A DNA stretch of 44,991 bases from Paraburkholderia humisilvae (GCF_902859855.1 NZ_CADIKH010000052.1:1-44991); one strand, 5' to 3'; shown: positions 33,476 through 42,911, counted from the stretch's first letter. Made by a program: numbers and translations. Notes: generated by a model not told the origin, from the sequence alone.

Positions 33476-35343
33476 CAGAAAGGTGCTCCGTCGAAGTCGA
33501 TGCGCGGATAGAGGGACTCTTTGCCGTCAACGCTCAGCATCAGTCGTATAGAATGGTGGACGCTCGCGTAGCGATCGAGGAAGCGGCTGAGTACGTCGCC
33601 AAACAGCACCGCATCGCCTGGCCCATCAAAGGCGGTCGAGTCGAGCTCGACGTATGCGTGGAGTTCGCTAAGCATGTATCCGCGCGCGACTACGTTCTGC
33701 GCGGACAGTCGCACGTTCCGGATCGCGTCGATGCGTCGCGTAATCCCGTCGTCCGGCGTCCAGTCATAGAGTTCCAGCGTCTCACGCAGCGCCGGTGCGC
33801 CCTCCGTGTGGATGCGGTTCAGCTCGTTTGCGCCGCCCGCAGTAAAGTGGCCCAGCACGCGCCAGTCATATCCCGGGTAATGGCGCGGCGGATAGAGCGG
33901 CGGGGTCGGCGCCGTCAGGTTGCGCACCGACGCGATACCGGTGAAGCCCGACACCGTCGCGGTGATCGTTGCCTTGGCCAGTGCCATACGTGGCAGACGC
34001 CCGTTGTTCGCGAGCGCGCGCGCGGTCAGGTAGTGATCTGGATGGGGACGGTCCTCATCGCCCTGCGCGTCGCGGCGCGTCCCCGCCCACAGCTGGCCCT
34101 CTAGCGTGACCCACAGTTCGCGTCCCCGCACGCCGAAACGTGTCGAGGTATGGAAGTACCGCTCCGGTTTCTCGTAACGCAGTGCCCAGCCGCGATGCCG
34201 GAAGCCCGCAAACGCCTGGTAGGCATGCCGTGCACTGTCCTCAGGGTCTGCGGCAACGACCGCGAGCACATCGTATGGCTCGACATGTTCAGCCAGCGAG
34301 GGCTGCATGCGGATGCGGTGCTCGCGGTCATGCCAGTCGGCGGGCTGCAGCGGTTGTGCATCGACCTCGAACAGGTTGATCACGGGCGTGCAGAAAAGAC
34401 GGAAGCTCTCCCGGCTGACCGGATAGTCGCCCGGCATGCGAGCGTCCAGTTCGATCTCAAAGGTCATTTGCGCTTCGCCTGCTGGCAGTACCGAGGAATC
34501 GAAGCCGCACAGGTCCACGAAGTGGAATTTCTGCGGAAACGCGAAGTACTCCAGCAGCGTCTGCTCGCGGTCCAGCTGCTGATCGCGCATGGGGTCCATG
34601 ACCGGCCACAGCCGCGTCGACGGGCCGAAGCCCGATGCCTCGAAGCGCACACGATCGAGGCGCTGCAGTTCTCCGTTGCGCACCGACGGCAGGCGCAGGC
34701 TGATTGACGCGACCTGGCGAGTCAACGTCGCGTACAGCACGGCAGCAGCGGGCCGGTCACCATGCAGGTAAAGGCGGATGCGCGAGAGGTCCGTGCGCTC
34801 ACGCTGGTCTTCGAGCCGGTGGCCGAACGTCAGGCGGATGACCGAGCGTCCGTCGTCGCGTACCGCGACGTGCGCGTCGTCTACCGAGAGCGGCAGCAAC
34901 TGGACTGCCTGCGTCGTCCGGTACAGGCACCGCACCTCGTCGGGACCGATCGGTGTCGAGCGCACCACGGCTCCGGCGGGGATCTGCGACGCCGTTGAGC
35001 CCGTTCGGTCCAGGGGCATGCATTCGATGATCGACAAGGAAGGAATCGCCCGCGCCGCATACTCGTACAAATTATCGAGCAGCGCATCGGTGACTTCCGG
35101 CATGCCATCGTCGAGCTTGCTGCGCAGCCGCGCCGCGAGCATCGCAAAGGCTTCAAAGACCGCACGGACCGGTCCCTCGGGTTCGCCGTTGAGCATCCCC
35201 GCACGCTGAGCGGCGTCAGGATGCTCCTGTGAAAATTCGCGGCTTGCCTCGCGCAGATAGCGCATTTCCCCATCGAAATACCTGAGGAATGGCGTCTCGT
35301 GTTCAAGCGGATCCTTCTTCCACGGCGCGGTCATGGTTGTCAT
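33475..35343 (-). CDS. tssF: Type VI secretion baseplate protein TssF (VasA/ImpG)
   Basis: The 622-residue protein has the TssF family start (F-L-R-Y-F-D-G-E-M-R-Y-L-R-E-A-S-R-E-F-S) and the segment R-L-R-S-K-L-D-D-G-M-P-E-V-T-D-A-L-L-D-N-L. The closing region is R-I-D-F-D-G-A-P-F. Length matches the family. TssF is a cytoplasmic wedge component of the T6SS baseplate together with TssG, TssE and TssK. The start at 35343 overlaps the tssM stop by ATGA; an alternative ATG lies at 35334. A very long upstream frame extension overlaps tssM and is not real. The tssG that should follow is missing except for a stub, so the baseplate encoded here would be incomplete. Confidence 0.9.
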   Translation of the reverse strand: MTTMTAPWKKDPLEHETPFLRYFDGEMRYLREASREFSQEHPDAAQRAGMLNGEPEGPVRAVFEAFAMLAARLRSKLDDGMPEVTDALLDNLYEYAARAIPSLSIIECMPLDRTGSTASQIPAGAVVRSTPIGPDEVRCLYRTTQAVQLLPLSVDDAHVAVRDDGRSVIRLTFGHRLEDQRERTDLSRIRLYLHGDRPAAAVLYATLTRQVASISLRLPSVRNGELQRLDRVRFEASGFGPSTRLWPVMDPMRDQQLDREQTLLEYFAFPQKFHFVDLCGFDSSVLPAGEAQMTFEIELDARMPGDYPVSRESFRLFCTPVINLFEVDAQPLQPADWHDREHRIRMQPSLAEHVEPYDVLAVVAADPEDSARHAYQAFAGFRHRGWALRYEKPERYFHTSTRFGVRGRELWVTLEGQLWAGTRRDAQGDEDRPHPDHYLTARALANNGRLPRMALAKATITATVSGFTGIASVRNLTAPTPPLYPPRHYPGYDWRVLGHFTAGGANELNRIHTEGAPALRETLELYDWTPDDGITRRIDAIRNVRLSAQNVVARGYMLSELHAYVELDSTAFDGPGDAVLFGDVLSRFLDRYASVHHSIRLMLSVDGKESLYPRIDFDGAPF

Positions 35344-38300
35344 TCCGGTGGCAATGGTGGCAGGGAAGGCAGCCCGGAAATGACCCCGGCGCGTCCCGTC
35401 ACGAAGATGCGCTCCGGCATGCGGAAGCCGCGTAGCTTGAGCAGCTCCAGTGGTCCAGCGCCGGCCTGCGTGCGCAGCACATAGCGCAGTGGCACCGTCG
35501 TGTTGTCCGGAGTGTCGCCGGTCGTGGCGGAGTTCTCGCTCACGGCCCCGGCATTCCACACCAGTTCGTAGCGCGTATCGTCGAGCGGTTTCGTCCGGGC
35601 GCTCTCCAGCAGCCGCAGGAATGCCCACTCGCCCGTGGCGTCGAACGCGATGCGCAGCCCTGCATTCAGCGAGTGCCAGGTCAGCAACGCGTGGCCGTTC
35701 AGGCCGTTGCCTGGCCAGGTGAGCGGCGACCAGGTCTCCTGCTGGTTGAAGTAGATGACTGGTTGCCCGTCTACGGTCAGTTCCGTGCGCGTTACGCTGG
35801 GTGTCGGCTGCGGCATGATCTCGAAGCGATAGCCAGCCTCGCCCCGCGCGTAGAGGCGCGCGCCCAGCGGGCCGATCAGCCGCAGCATGGCGAGGAACTT
35901 CGGGTCGAACCGCAGCGACTGCGGCGCGAGTGCGTTGGGCACCCACTGGTCGCCTTGACGCTTGAGCACACCGGATAGCTCGACTTCGATAAAGCGGTTG
36001 ATCAGCCCCGCATCGGGTCGCACGTAACGACCGAACTCGGCAAGGGATGCGTCGGCCGTCGCCGGTGAGAACGGATAGCGCGAGGCGAACGTCGACGTGA
36101 AGGGGGTTGTTACACTCGCGCGCCAGGCGTCGTTCAGGCTCGCGGCGGCGGGCTGAAGCACGGCCTGCCACGCCGCGTCGAGCGGTTGCACGAACATCGT
36201 CTGCCCGAAGCCTGCCCACTGTGCGCCAACGCTCGCGGCGGTGAGCGCTGCGTCGTCACGCGCTTGCGAGAGGTCCGAGAGCTTGCCCTGGAATACCGCC
36301 TGCGCGAGCGAGCGTGCCATCGACTGCGCATCGGGACTCGTCTGGATCTGCTGCAGCTTCAGGCGCACGGTCGTGTCGGCTGTCAGCACGCGCGCGAGGC
36401 TGACGCCGCTGAAGGCGGTGGCGTTGGCTGCCTGTCCGTTTCCCGCATTGCCGTTGGCCGCAGCCGGGCTGTTGTCGCCGAGCAGCGCGAGTAGCGGGCC
36501 GAACGAGCGGTCCAGCGGATTCACCGCGGGTGCCTGCATCGGGTCGCGGTCGCTGCCGCCGAGCAGTCCCTGTGCCTTGCGCACGAGCGTATCGGTGAGC
36601 GCCTGCGAGGGGCGGCCCGCCTCGCCCTGGTACTGCACCGACTTCATGATTGCCAGCAGTGGCGAGGTCTGCGCATCGGTCATACGCGTCAACTGGTCGA
36701 CCACGCCGGAGAAACTGTTCGCGGGTATCCACTGGAAGCTGTTGAGCAGGGTTGCCCAGGCCGCCGTATAGTCGCTGAAGTACCGCGTGCGCAGCCGCGT
36801 TCGAAGGGCGTCGGTCTCGCGCTGCGCGTCGAGCGACGTGCGCGCCGCGCCGACTACCCCTTCAACCACGGTGGTGCTTATCCGGGCGGTCGGCTGATCG
36901 CCGGTCAGCACCCAGTCTCCGTCGACGACGTGCTGTCCCTTGGCGTTGTCGTCGATAGCCTTTTCGATGACGCCATCCCAGGCCGCGCGCGTGTAGATGC
37001 CCGGCACTGTCCGCGTAGTCGTGAAAAGCCCGTGCGCATCGGTTCCCGCGAGCAGCGTCGCAAGCGATACGTCTGCGTACTTGCCGCGCGCTTCATCGAG
37101 TACACGCTGATAGAGCACGTCGTCGCTCGCCGCGAGGCCGATCTGGTTGACGAGTGTCGAGCGCATCTGCGTGACGAGCGGTACCGACGCGCTGATCCGC
37201 CAGTCAGGATGCGCGTTCAGGTGTTCGGACCAGAAGCGCGCGAGCTGCTGCGAGGTGTCGAGCCATTCTCCCGCGCGCATGCCGGCGGGGGCGGGCCATA
37301 CGTCCAGCAGTTGCGTTTTGAGGAAAGACGCGTTGGTATGCGCCGGGGTAGCGAGCATCAGGTATGCCTTGAGGCGGTTGTAGGCGAACTGCCGCGCGTC
37401 GTGGCTTTGCTGCTCGTCGGCGCGGACCCGGGAGAGCTGCGCGAGCTGTCTTTCTAGCGCCTGCACGACTGGTTGCCGTAGGTTACGCAGGGCGACGGTT
37501 CGGTAGGGCGGCCACAGTGCGTCGAGCTGGTCGTCGTTGCGCGAGAGGCCTGCGCGCAGATACCAGGGCACACCGTGCTGCCGGCGGTATTCGAACGTGT
37601 CGATCTGCTGTTGCAGGGCAAGCTGCGCGCGCAGCGCGGGCGGCGCACCGGGCGTGGCCGCAAGCGCCGCGGCGGCAATCGTTTCGGCCTTCGTGACAAG
37701 TGTCCGGTTCCCCGCACCCGAGATCACCAGTAGCACGATCCACACGGTGGCTGCGGCGAGCGCGCACAGCGCGAGCACATCCGGCCAGTACAGGCCCGCG
37801 CGGCGGCCTCGATACCGGGGTGCACAGGCCGCGATTTCCCGCCAGACCGGCAACATGGCTCGCGGCTGCTCGCGCGTGACCCTCTCCACGAGCACCGCCG
37901 CGACGGGCTCGCCGGGCGCGGCGTCTGCGTTGGCGACAAGGACCGGCACGACGGACACGCGCGGAAAGACCGGCGCGAACATGACACCCGCAAGCGGCGC
38001 GCGCAACCACTTCGACGCGGCCAGCGTGCGCAGGCTCAGAGTTATCCGCGCGGCGTGCTCATGGATGTACGCCGAGATTTCCAGCATCCAGGTGATCCAG
38101 TTCGGTTTACCGCAATGAACCACCCCGATGTCCGCCGTCTTCTGCTCGAGTTCGCCCAGCATGTCCGGCAGCCTGGCGGCAGCGGCCTGCGCCTGCTTGC
38201 GTGAGGCGTTCGGCATGAATGCGCCCACTGCGTCGATCTGTGCGGGCGGGTCGCCGTTCGCGTCCACCGGATGCAGGAAGATAACCGGCGCGGCCCAGCC

Positions 38301-38957
38301 CAGCGCGGTGGCGATTCCCGAGAGGGCGCGGGGCAGTTCGGTATCGATGGCGTCCGCGCGGGCGACGTGCACGAGGCTATCGACTGGGCGGCGGCGGCGC
38401 AATTGCCGGATCTGGCCCAGCCACTTCGCCGCCTCGACCCCATCCGGTGATGCATGCACCAGCACGGTCTCGTCCACATGCATGATGCCTGCCTGCTTGA
38501 GGCCGGGGGCGACCTGGTCAACGCGTTCATCCGTGCCGCTCACCAGCAGCCAGCGAAGACGACGACGCCAGAACCAGCCGTGCGAGACGCGTAATTCTTC
38601 GTACATGCGCTGAAGGCGTGCATCGCGCTTTGAAAAGGGCGCGGGGTTCGTTGACTTACCAGAGTCTTTTCCGTTGTCCTGTCGGAATACCGCTCCCGCG
38701 ATATAGTGCGCACCGACGCGCGTTGCAAAGACGTGCAGTAGTACGACCACAAGCAGAATGCCGAGAATCCAGAGACTCAGTGTTTTCTTCGCGTCCAGGG
38801 TGGTCGCATGGACCAGTTCACCGAACACCCACACCATCACCAGGGCAACTGCCGCCATAAGCGCGGCGAATGCGGGAATCGCCCAGGTCAGAAGCGAGCG
38901 TGCCGCAGGCAACGGTGGGACAACGCTTTCGGGCGTTACGACAGATTCGGTACTCAT
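35340..38957 (-). CDS. tssM: Type VI secretion membrane-complex protein TssM/IcmF (VasK), divergent
   Basis: The 1205-residue inner-membrane protein has two N-terminal membrane helices (~22-45 and 60-78), a cytoplasmic domain to ~390, a third helix (~393-413), and a large periplasmic part. The periplasmic part carries the IcmF-related and ImpL/VasK features (F-S-D-Y-T-A-A-W-A-T-L-L-N-S-F, later W-P-G-N-G-L-N-G-H-A-L-L-T-W). At 137-145, where a Walker A would stand, it reads L-L-V-S-G-T-D-E-R, so nucleotide binding is unlikely. TssM with TssL and TssJ forms the envelope channel. Its start overlaps the upstream gene's stop by ATGA and its stop overlaps tssF. No tssJ or clear tssL is in the window. 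Confidence 0.87.
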   Translation of the reverse strand: MSTESVVTPESVVPPLPAARSLLTWAIPAFAALMAAVALVMVWVFGELVHATTLDAKKTLSLWILGILLVVVLLHVFATRVGAHYIAGAVFRQDNGKDSGKSTNPAPFSKRDARLQRMYEELRVSHGWFWRRRLRWLLVSGTDERVDQVAPGLKQAGIMHVDETVLVHASPDGVEAAKWLGQIRQLRRRRPVDSLVHVARADAIDTELPRALSGIATALGWAAPVIFLHPVDANGDPPAQIDAVGAFMPNASRKQAQAAAARLPDMLGELEQKTADIGVVHCGKPNWITWMLEISAYIHEHAARITLSLRTLAASKWLRAPLAGVMFAPVFPRVSVVPVLVANADAAPGEPVAAVLVERVTREQPRAMLPVWREIAACAPRYRGRRAGLYWPDVLALCALAAATVWIVLLVISGAGNRTLVTKAETIAAAALAATPGAPPALRAQLALQQQIDTFEYRRQHGVPWYLRAGLSRNDDQLDALWPPYRTVALRNLRQPVVQALERQLAQLSRVRADEQQSHDARQFAYNRLKAYLMLATPAHTNASFLKTQLLDVWPAPAGMRAGEWLDTSQQLARFWSEHLNAHPDWRISASVPLVTQMRSTLVNQIGLAASDDVLYQRVLDEARGKYADVSLATLLAGTDAHGLFTTTRTVPGIYTRAAWDGVIEKAIDDNAKGQHVVDGDWVLTGDQPTARISTTVVEGVVGAARTSLDAQRETDALRTRLRTRYFSDYTAAWATLLNSFQWIPANSFSGVVDQLTRMTDAQTSPLLAIMKSVQYQGEAGRPSQALTDTLVRKAQGLLGGSDRDPMQAPAVNPLDRSFGPLLALLGDNSPAAANGNAGNGQAANATAFSGVSLARVLTADTTVRLKLQQIQTSPDAQSMARSLAQAVFQGKLSDLSQARDDAALTAASVGAQWAGFGQTMFVQPLDAAWQAVLQPAAASLNDAWRASVTTPFTSTFASRYPFSPATADASLAEFGRYVRPDAGLINRFIEVELSGVLKRQGDQWVPNALAPQSLRFDPKFLAMLRLIGPLGARLYARGEAGYRFEIMPQPTPSVTRTELTVDGQPVIYFNQQETWSPLTWPGNGLNGHALLTWHSLNAGLRIAFDATGEWAFLRLLESARTKPLDDTRYELVWNAGAVSENSATTGDTPDNTTVPLRYVLRTQAGAGPLELLKLRGFRMPERIFVTGRAGVISGLPSLPPLPPE

Positions 38958-40198
38958 GACGTTCGTGAATGGGCTTGCAGGAGCACCGCCTGACAGGCAG
39001 TCGGCGTGCGGTTCAGGAGGAGTTGCGGAGCATCGGCCCCGTGCTCGGCCGCCGCAGCGATGACAAGCCAGTCGGCCGCGAGGCCCGCGTGACCGAGGAT
39101 GCTGTCGGGCAGGCGGCGAGCTTCGAATTTCGTCAATTGGTCCAATGCGGCGCGACGGCACGCCTCGGTCACTTGCGTCTGCTCGTTGGCGCCGAAACCG
39201 GTTAGCCATGCCTGTCCGATCGCCGGCGAAGAAACCCGTCCCCAAAGCATCGCGAGCGCGAGTCCTTCAGCCAGGTCCTGTGGCGGTACGGCCACGGGTC
39301 GGTAAAGTGCTGCGCAAGACGTTACCGTATCGGGCAACGCAACCGTCTGTGGCAGGAACAGCAGAGACACGCCGGCCTCCGCGCTATCCTCCGGCGGTCT
39401 GTCGTACAACTGGACCGCGACTACCAGTAGCGGACGCGTTTCTCCCGCATCGAGCCACGCGTCGATCGGCATCAGCCCGTCTGCGGCGGCAACTGTTTCA
39501 CAGTCCGGCAGATACAGGTTCATCGCACGGATAACAGTACGCAGTTGCCTCAGTGCGTCGCTGGGACTCGTCGGGTCGGTCACTACCAGCCGTATGGCGG
39601 GGGTCAGTCCGGCCTTTAGCAAAGGCCGGAAAGTCGTTGCGAGGGGTACCAGAAGTTGCGCATACAGTCTGCCTACGCGATCAAGCGGGACCTGCTGGAG
39701 CACCTGGGCAAGCCGCGGATCAGTGGAGGCCATATCGGTTTCGTCAGGCAGCCGTGCATGCCTCGCAGTCGCAGTGCCGTCCCTGAGCGTCTGGGCCTTG
39801 ATTACCGGCACGCCTTCCGCGACCGTACGGGCCAGCTTTCCGTTCGCTACGGGGAACTGGTAGCTGAAATCAAGTAAGCGCACGTATTGCTGGCCGCGCT
39901 CGATGAGGCTGCGACGGTGCTTCTCGCGATGATTGTTGTAGTACATCGCATGCAGGTATGCGTCTTCATAGTGCGCGCGACCCAGTATGACGATTGTCAA
40001 AAACAGGACGTTGGGCAGGCCGGCAACCGGCAGCCAGAAGGGTGCGCCTCGCGCGGGCCAGTCAGGCGGCCAGAACAGGAGTGTCGCGCCGCCTACAACG
40101 ACAACGCAGGCAATCCATAGGGCGAACCCGACACGCATTCCTGGGACGCGCGGAGGATAGGGTTTTGGCGGCCCAAGCTGTTTCACGTCAACCGGCAT
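38954..40198 (-). CDS. T6SS-cluster two-TM protein of unknown function
   Basis: The 414-residue protein has two N-terminal membrane helices (~23-42 and ~52-73) and a Pro-rich first 20 residues. A mostly soluble remainder follows with short motifs such as L-L-D-F-S-Y-Q-F-P-V and D-R-V-G-R-L-Y-A-Q-L-L-V-P-L. No named family was recognised with certainty; it lacks the OmpA-like domain of extended TssL. It sits between a PAAR gene and tssM and overlaps tssM by 4 bp, so it probably works with TssM in the envelope. The ATG at 40198 was chosen because a-g-g-g-g-a-g precedes it; a longer frame begins at 40279. Confidence 0.68.
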   Translation of the reverse strand: MPVDVKQLGPPKPYPPRVPGMRVGFALWIACVVVVGGATLLFWPPDWPARGAPFWLPVAGLPNVLFLTIVILGRAHYEDAYLHAMYYNNHREKHRRSLIERGQQYVRLLDFSYQFPVANGKLARTVAEGVPVIKAQTLRDGTATARHARLPDETDMASTDPRLAQVLQQVPLDRVGRLYAQLLVPLATTFRPLLKAGLTPAIRLVVTDPTSPSDALRQLRTVIRAMNLYLPDCETVAAADGLMPIDAWLDAGETRPLLVVAVQLYDRPPEDSAEAGVSLLFLPQTVALPDTVTSCAALYRPVAVPPQDLAEGLALAMLWGRVSSPAIGQAWLTGFGANEQTQVTEACRRAALDQLTKFEARRLPDSILGHAGLAADWLVIAAAAEHGADAPQLLLNRTPTACQAVLLQAHSRTS

Positions 40199-40297
40199 CG
40201 GAATGCGTCTCCCCTGTGCCGGTTGCACGCGACGCCGAAAACGCGCGGACTCCGCACTCGAAGTGCGGCAAATATTCAACGCTCTGCATATGCGCGA

Positions 40298-40588
40298 TCA
40301 TGCGCAGGATACCGAAGTGGTCTGCGAGGGAATGAGTACGGGCGATGGCTCGCATCGGCACAGGCACAGATCGTCAGCAAGCGCCGGGCGTTTGCCGTCG
40401 GGACCGATCTCGTTCGCCCGCACGCCAGCGCAGCCGATGCGTCCATAGGTACCGCACTTCGGACACCAGACAGGATCGTCCTCGTAGGCCGCAATGTGGC
40501 CATCGAGTATGTCCTTGCGTTCGGGCGTTTCGACATGGCCGCCGACATTGGTCGCGTCGCCGTTTCGGATATATGGCCTTCTACTCAT
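40298..40588 (-). CDS. PAAR-like spike-tip protein, Cys-rich variant (copy 3)
   Basis: The 96-residue protein begins I-R-N-G-D-A-T-N-V-G-G like a PAAR tip. It has the pair C-P-K-C at ~42-45, G-P-D-G-K-R in the loop, and the cluster C-L-C-R-C followed by 17 residues, as in the two copies at the left edge. It probably caps the VgrG spike and binds zinc through Cys. The ATG follows c-t-g-g-a-g. It lies between the duplicated effector/immunity-like module upstream and the tss genes downstream, all on the same strand. Confidence 0.72.
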   Translation of the reverse strand: MSRRPYIRNGDATNVGGHVETPERKDILDGHIAAYEDDPVWCPKCGTYGRIGCAGVRANEIGPDGKRPALADDLCLCRCEPSPVLIPSQTTSVSCA

Positions 40589-40609
40589 TCTTGGCTCCAG
40601 AAGCAGGAT

Positions 40610-40696
40610 TTATCTTTGACATAACACCAGGTTGAGAGCGATGAATGATTCGCAGAGGACACTTTCCCGGAATTGCGGTAGCTGGTACACGTTCAT
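40610..40696 (-). CDS. Possible 28-residue small frame between module and PAAR gene
   Basis: An ATG at 40696 follows c-a-g-g-g-a-g by eight bases and opens a short frame (M-N-V-Y-Q-L-P-Q-F-R-E-S) ending in TAA 22 bp before the PAAR start. It could be a real small peptide, a leader, or the start of a gene lost by deletion. No family is recognised. Confidence 0.25.
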   Translation of the reverse strand: MNVYQLPQFRESVLCESFIALNLVLCQR

Positions 40697-40744
40697 ATCG
40701 TTGACTCCCTGAAAGTAACCTGTCGTCGCACAGGAAAGTGCCGC

Positions 40745-41989
40745 TCAGAATTGGCGCTTCCTGAGCGTGTACGCATAAAGCGCGTACTGCGTGTTGGTCA
40801 GGGAATCGAACCAGCCTCCCTGCATCATTCCGTCGTCGATGTCTTTCCAGGATTTGCCGGCGTTCTCGCTATAGAACGTGATGGTATGCGGTGCCCCCGC
40901 GCGGCTGGAATCGGTGGCGTAGACAAGCATGACGCCGCGCTTACCTACGCTAAGGCTACCGACGTTATAACGCTCGTTGAAGGCACGCAACTGCTCGACG
41001 GTCGGATTCCTGTCGCTCGGCCATGACGAAATTGAGCCGGTTCTGTTGCCTTTATCGTTGTGGTCGCTGTAATTCCTCGGAGGCCCGAGGCGCGACAAGG
41101 CATAGACCGAATAGGCATATCGTGGCGGCTCATTTGCTGAAACAAGCTGCTTGACTACCTGATTGTGCAATACCACGTCAGGCTCAAAGTGCGTGTCCCC
41201 CCAGCGTAGCCGGTACACGACGCTCGAAAGACTTACGTCGCCGAGCATTCCGACATAATAGGCGACACGCAGGGTCCCGTCTGGACCAAGGTCGACAGCG
41301 TCAAATATTTTGCGCGGCAGGCGGTAGTCGGTCGCCATTGGCGGCAGAGCAATCTCCTGCCACGTCTGACCGCCATCTACTGTACGCCATATATGAGGTC
41401 CCCAGCCGATCGCGTAACCCCGCTGCGAATCCAGAAACCTGAGGTCACTGATGTTGTTATCCTCCGGCCATTTCAACTGTGCCCATGTCTTTCCGCCATC
41501 AGTCGAGCGCCAAAGTGTGGCAATGTGCGGTGCCGGTCCCTTCTTTGGGTCAGCTGTCTTGTAGTTCATCCAGTCGGTAGCGATGTAAATCGTGCTCCAG
41601 TCCGTTGAATACCACCAAGCTGCGTTCTGAGCGGGTTGCTGAAAAAAGCGGCACATCTCACCGTCCAGGGAGCCACGCAGAAAACTCACTGTGGATCGGT
41701 TAAGCAACTCCAGCGTGCCGTCCATCCAGGGTTCCGTCGGTTCAGCAACCAGCGGGTCCTTAAGCTGCTCAGCCCGTTTAAACGTAACGATGGGATCAGC
41801 GACCTTTAGCGTCATAAGCTCGCTTTCCCGGAAGCGAAACGCACCACCTCCATACGGCTTATCGTTCAGCATGAAGCCTGTTGTAACCGTTGTCCATTGC
41901 GGAGTTGTCATCGTCCGATATCCATAGGTTGCAACGGCTGCCAAAGCTAAGCCACCTAAAATTAGTTTCCAGTACGTCGGCGTGCGCAC
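40745..41989 (-). CDS. Membrane-anchored Asp-box (BNR) repeat protein, predicted T6SS immunity protein (copy 1)
   Basis: The 414-residue protein has an N-terminal membrane anchor (Y-W-K-L-I-L-G-G-L-A-L-A-A-V-A) and a periplasmic body. Three Asp-box-like repeats are visible: S-T-D-G-G-K-T-W, T-V-D-G-G-Q-T-W and S-E-N-A-G-K-S-W. This layout suggests a beta-propeller-like fold. From memory it is akin to proteins annotated as Tli3-family immunity proteins, which protect against Tle3 lipases; that link is uncertain. It starts at a GTG one base after the stop of the upstream partner gene. A second copy with the same length and partner lies at 42912-44162, and the last 150 bp of both genes are identical. 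Confidence 0.62.
   Translation of the reverse strand: MRTPTYWKLILGGLALAAVATYGYRTMTTPQWTTVTTGFMLNDKPYGGGAFRFRESELMTLKVADPIVTFKRAEQLKDPLVAEPTEPWMDGTLELLNRSTVSFLRGSLDGEMCRFFQQPAQNAAWWYSTDWSTIYIATDWMNYKTADPKKGPAPHIATLWRSTDGGKTWAQLKWPEDNNISDLRFLDSQRGYAIGWGPHIWRTVDGGQTWQEIALPPMATDYRLPRKIFDAVDLGPDGTLRVAYYVGMLGDVSLSSVVYRLRWGDTHFEPDVVLHNQVVKQLVSANEPPRYAYSVYALSRLGPPRNYSDHNDKGNRTGSISSWPSDRNPTVEQLRAFNERYNVGSLSVGKRGVMLVYATDSSRAGAPHTITFYSENAGKSWKDIDDGMMQGGWFDSLTNTQYALYAYTLRKRQF
40749..40898. repeat. 150-bp identical tract, repeated at 42916-43065
   Basis: The 3' ends of the two Asp-box protein genes are the same base for base over 150 bp (offset 2167 bp), after which they diverge. It marks the end of a tandem duplication or a gene-conversion tract. 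Confidence 0.9.
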
Positions 41990-41990
41990 T

Positions 41991-42902
41991 CTATTTCCTC
42001 ATCAGGAAATAGAGTACTTCGTTTACCAGAGTATCGGTCCCGGATGAAACCGCGTCCGTCCCATCGCCAACCCATGCCTTTGTCGCGCCCCAGACCGTTT
42101 GAGCAACCTGCTCAGCCGTATCCCTACTACCCCATTCCTGCATTCTGGGTTGCATCATGATGCGAGCGAGATCCGTCGGGGGAAGACGAGCGATTCCTCC
42201 GTCCAGATAGGCCAGCGGGTGCGTATTGAAGGCGAAATCCTTGAACATCTGTTCGTCCAACTCCAGTTGATACTGAGGCACACCCATCGAGAATCTCGCG
42301 CTGTCCGGCAAATGCCCGCTCATGCTTATCTGCTGTCCTTGCATGTTTTGGGCCAAACCCTTTTCCATGTTCTTTTGCAGCCACCATCTTGCACTTCTTA
42401 ACCAAGCCTGCCCTGCCAGACTCAGCTTCGGAAAAAGTTCAGCCCCGTAGTGGGAGCAATAGTAGTAGCCGTAACTGATGTAGTACGACGGAGGCCGGTG
42501 TCCGCAGCCGACGTGTCTCATCATGAAATTGCTGTGGCGCGACCAGTCTGAGTCAGTGCAGTTTGGCGGAATCAATTGCTCGCGACGATAGAGTAGACGG
42601 TGAACCAGTTCCTCATCCGTCCACGGATCCCACGATGTTGCGAATGCCTTTACGGTTTGCCACGCGCTGGAGGTACTGACCTTATCAACGGTTTCCGAAT
42701 ATGCGCATCCGAGCGGACGGTAGTAATACTCGCAGTGCCCGATGATCGAGTCGGCCGCAGGGGGGACGTGCAGGTCGCATACGGTCCTGTCGGCCTGGGC
42801 ACGCTGCGTGTAGGCCGCCGGCGTCATATAGGAACGGAAAACGCCCGCGACATTGGTGTCATCGTTTCCGGCCATGGGTTCAGTTATCCAGAAGTTCGGC
42901 AT
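41991..42902 (-). CDS. Candidate novel T6SS effector or partner, Cys/His/Tyr-rich (copy 1)
   Basis: The 303-residue protein has no recognised family. The best conserved part in both copies runs W-S-R-H-S-N-F-M-M-R-H, then G-C-G-H and P-P-S-Y-Y-I-S-Y-G-Y-Y-Y-C-S-H-Y-G, with many His, Cys and Tyr residues that could form a metal site or active site. A later segment (H-P-L-A-Y-L-D-G-G-I, then L-P-P-T-D-L) is also conserved. No signal peptide is seen. It lies immediately upstream of the membrane-anchored Asp-box protein, the usual effector-then-immunity order, in an operon leading to PAAR and tss genes. It could be an effector or an adaptor; toxicity is not shown by the sequence. Confidence 0.5.
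   Translation of the reverse strand: MPNFWITEPMAGNDDTNVAGVFRSYMTPAAYTQRAQADRTVCDLHVPPAADSIIGHCEYYYRPLGCAYSETVDKVSTSSAWQTVKAFATSWDPWTDEELVHRLLYRREQLIPPNCTDSDWSRHSNFMMRHVGCGHRPPSYYISYGYYYCSHYGAELFPKLSLAGQAWLRSARWWLQKNMEKGLAQNMQGQQISMSGHLPDSARFSMGVPQYQLELDEQMFKDFAFNTHPLAYLDGGIARLPPTDLARIMMQPRMQEWGSRDTAEQVAQTVWGATKAWVGDGTDAVSSGTDTLVNEVLYFLMRK
42712..42814. repeat. 103-bp identical tract, repeated at 44889-44991 (window edge)
   Basis: The 5' parts of the two Cys/His/Tyr-rich genes are identical over at least 103 bp (offset 2177 bp), up to the right edge of the window. The identity probably continues beyond it. Confidence 0.9.
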
Positions 42903-42911
42903 TGGACATGC

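Noticed and set aside
35344..36219. Upstream extension of the tssF frame
   Set aside because: It lies entirely within tssM on the same strand and has no family similarity; the ATGA overlap at 35343 is the natural start.
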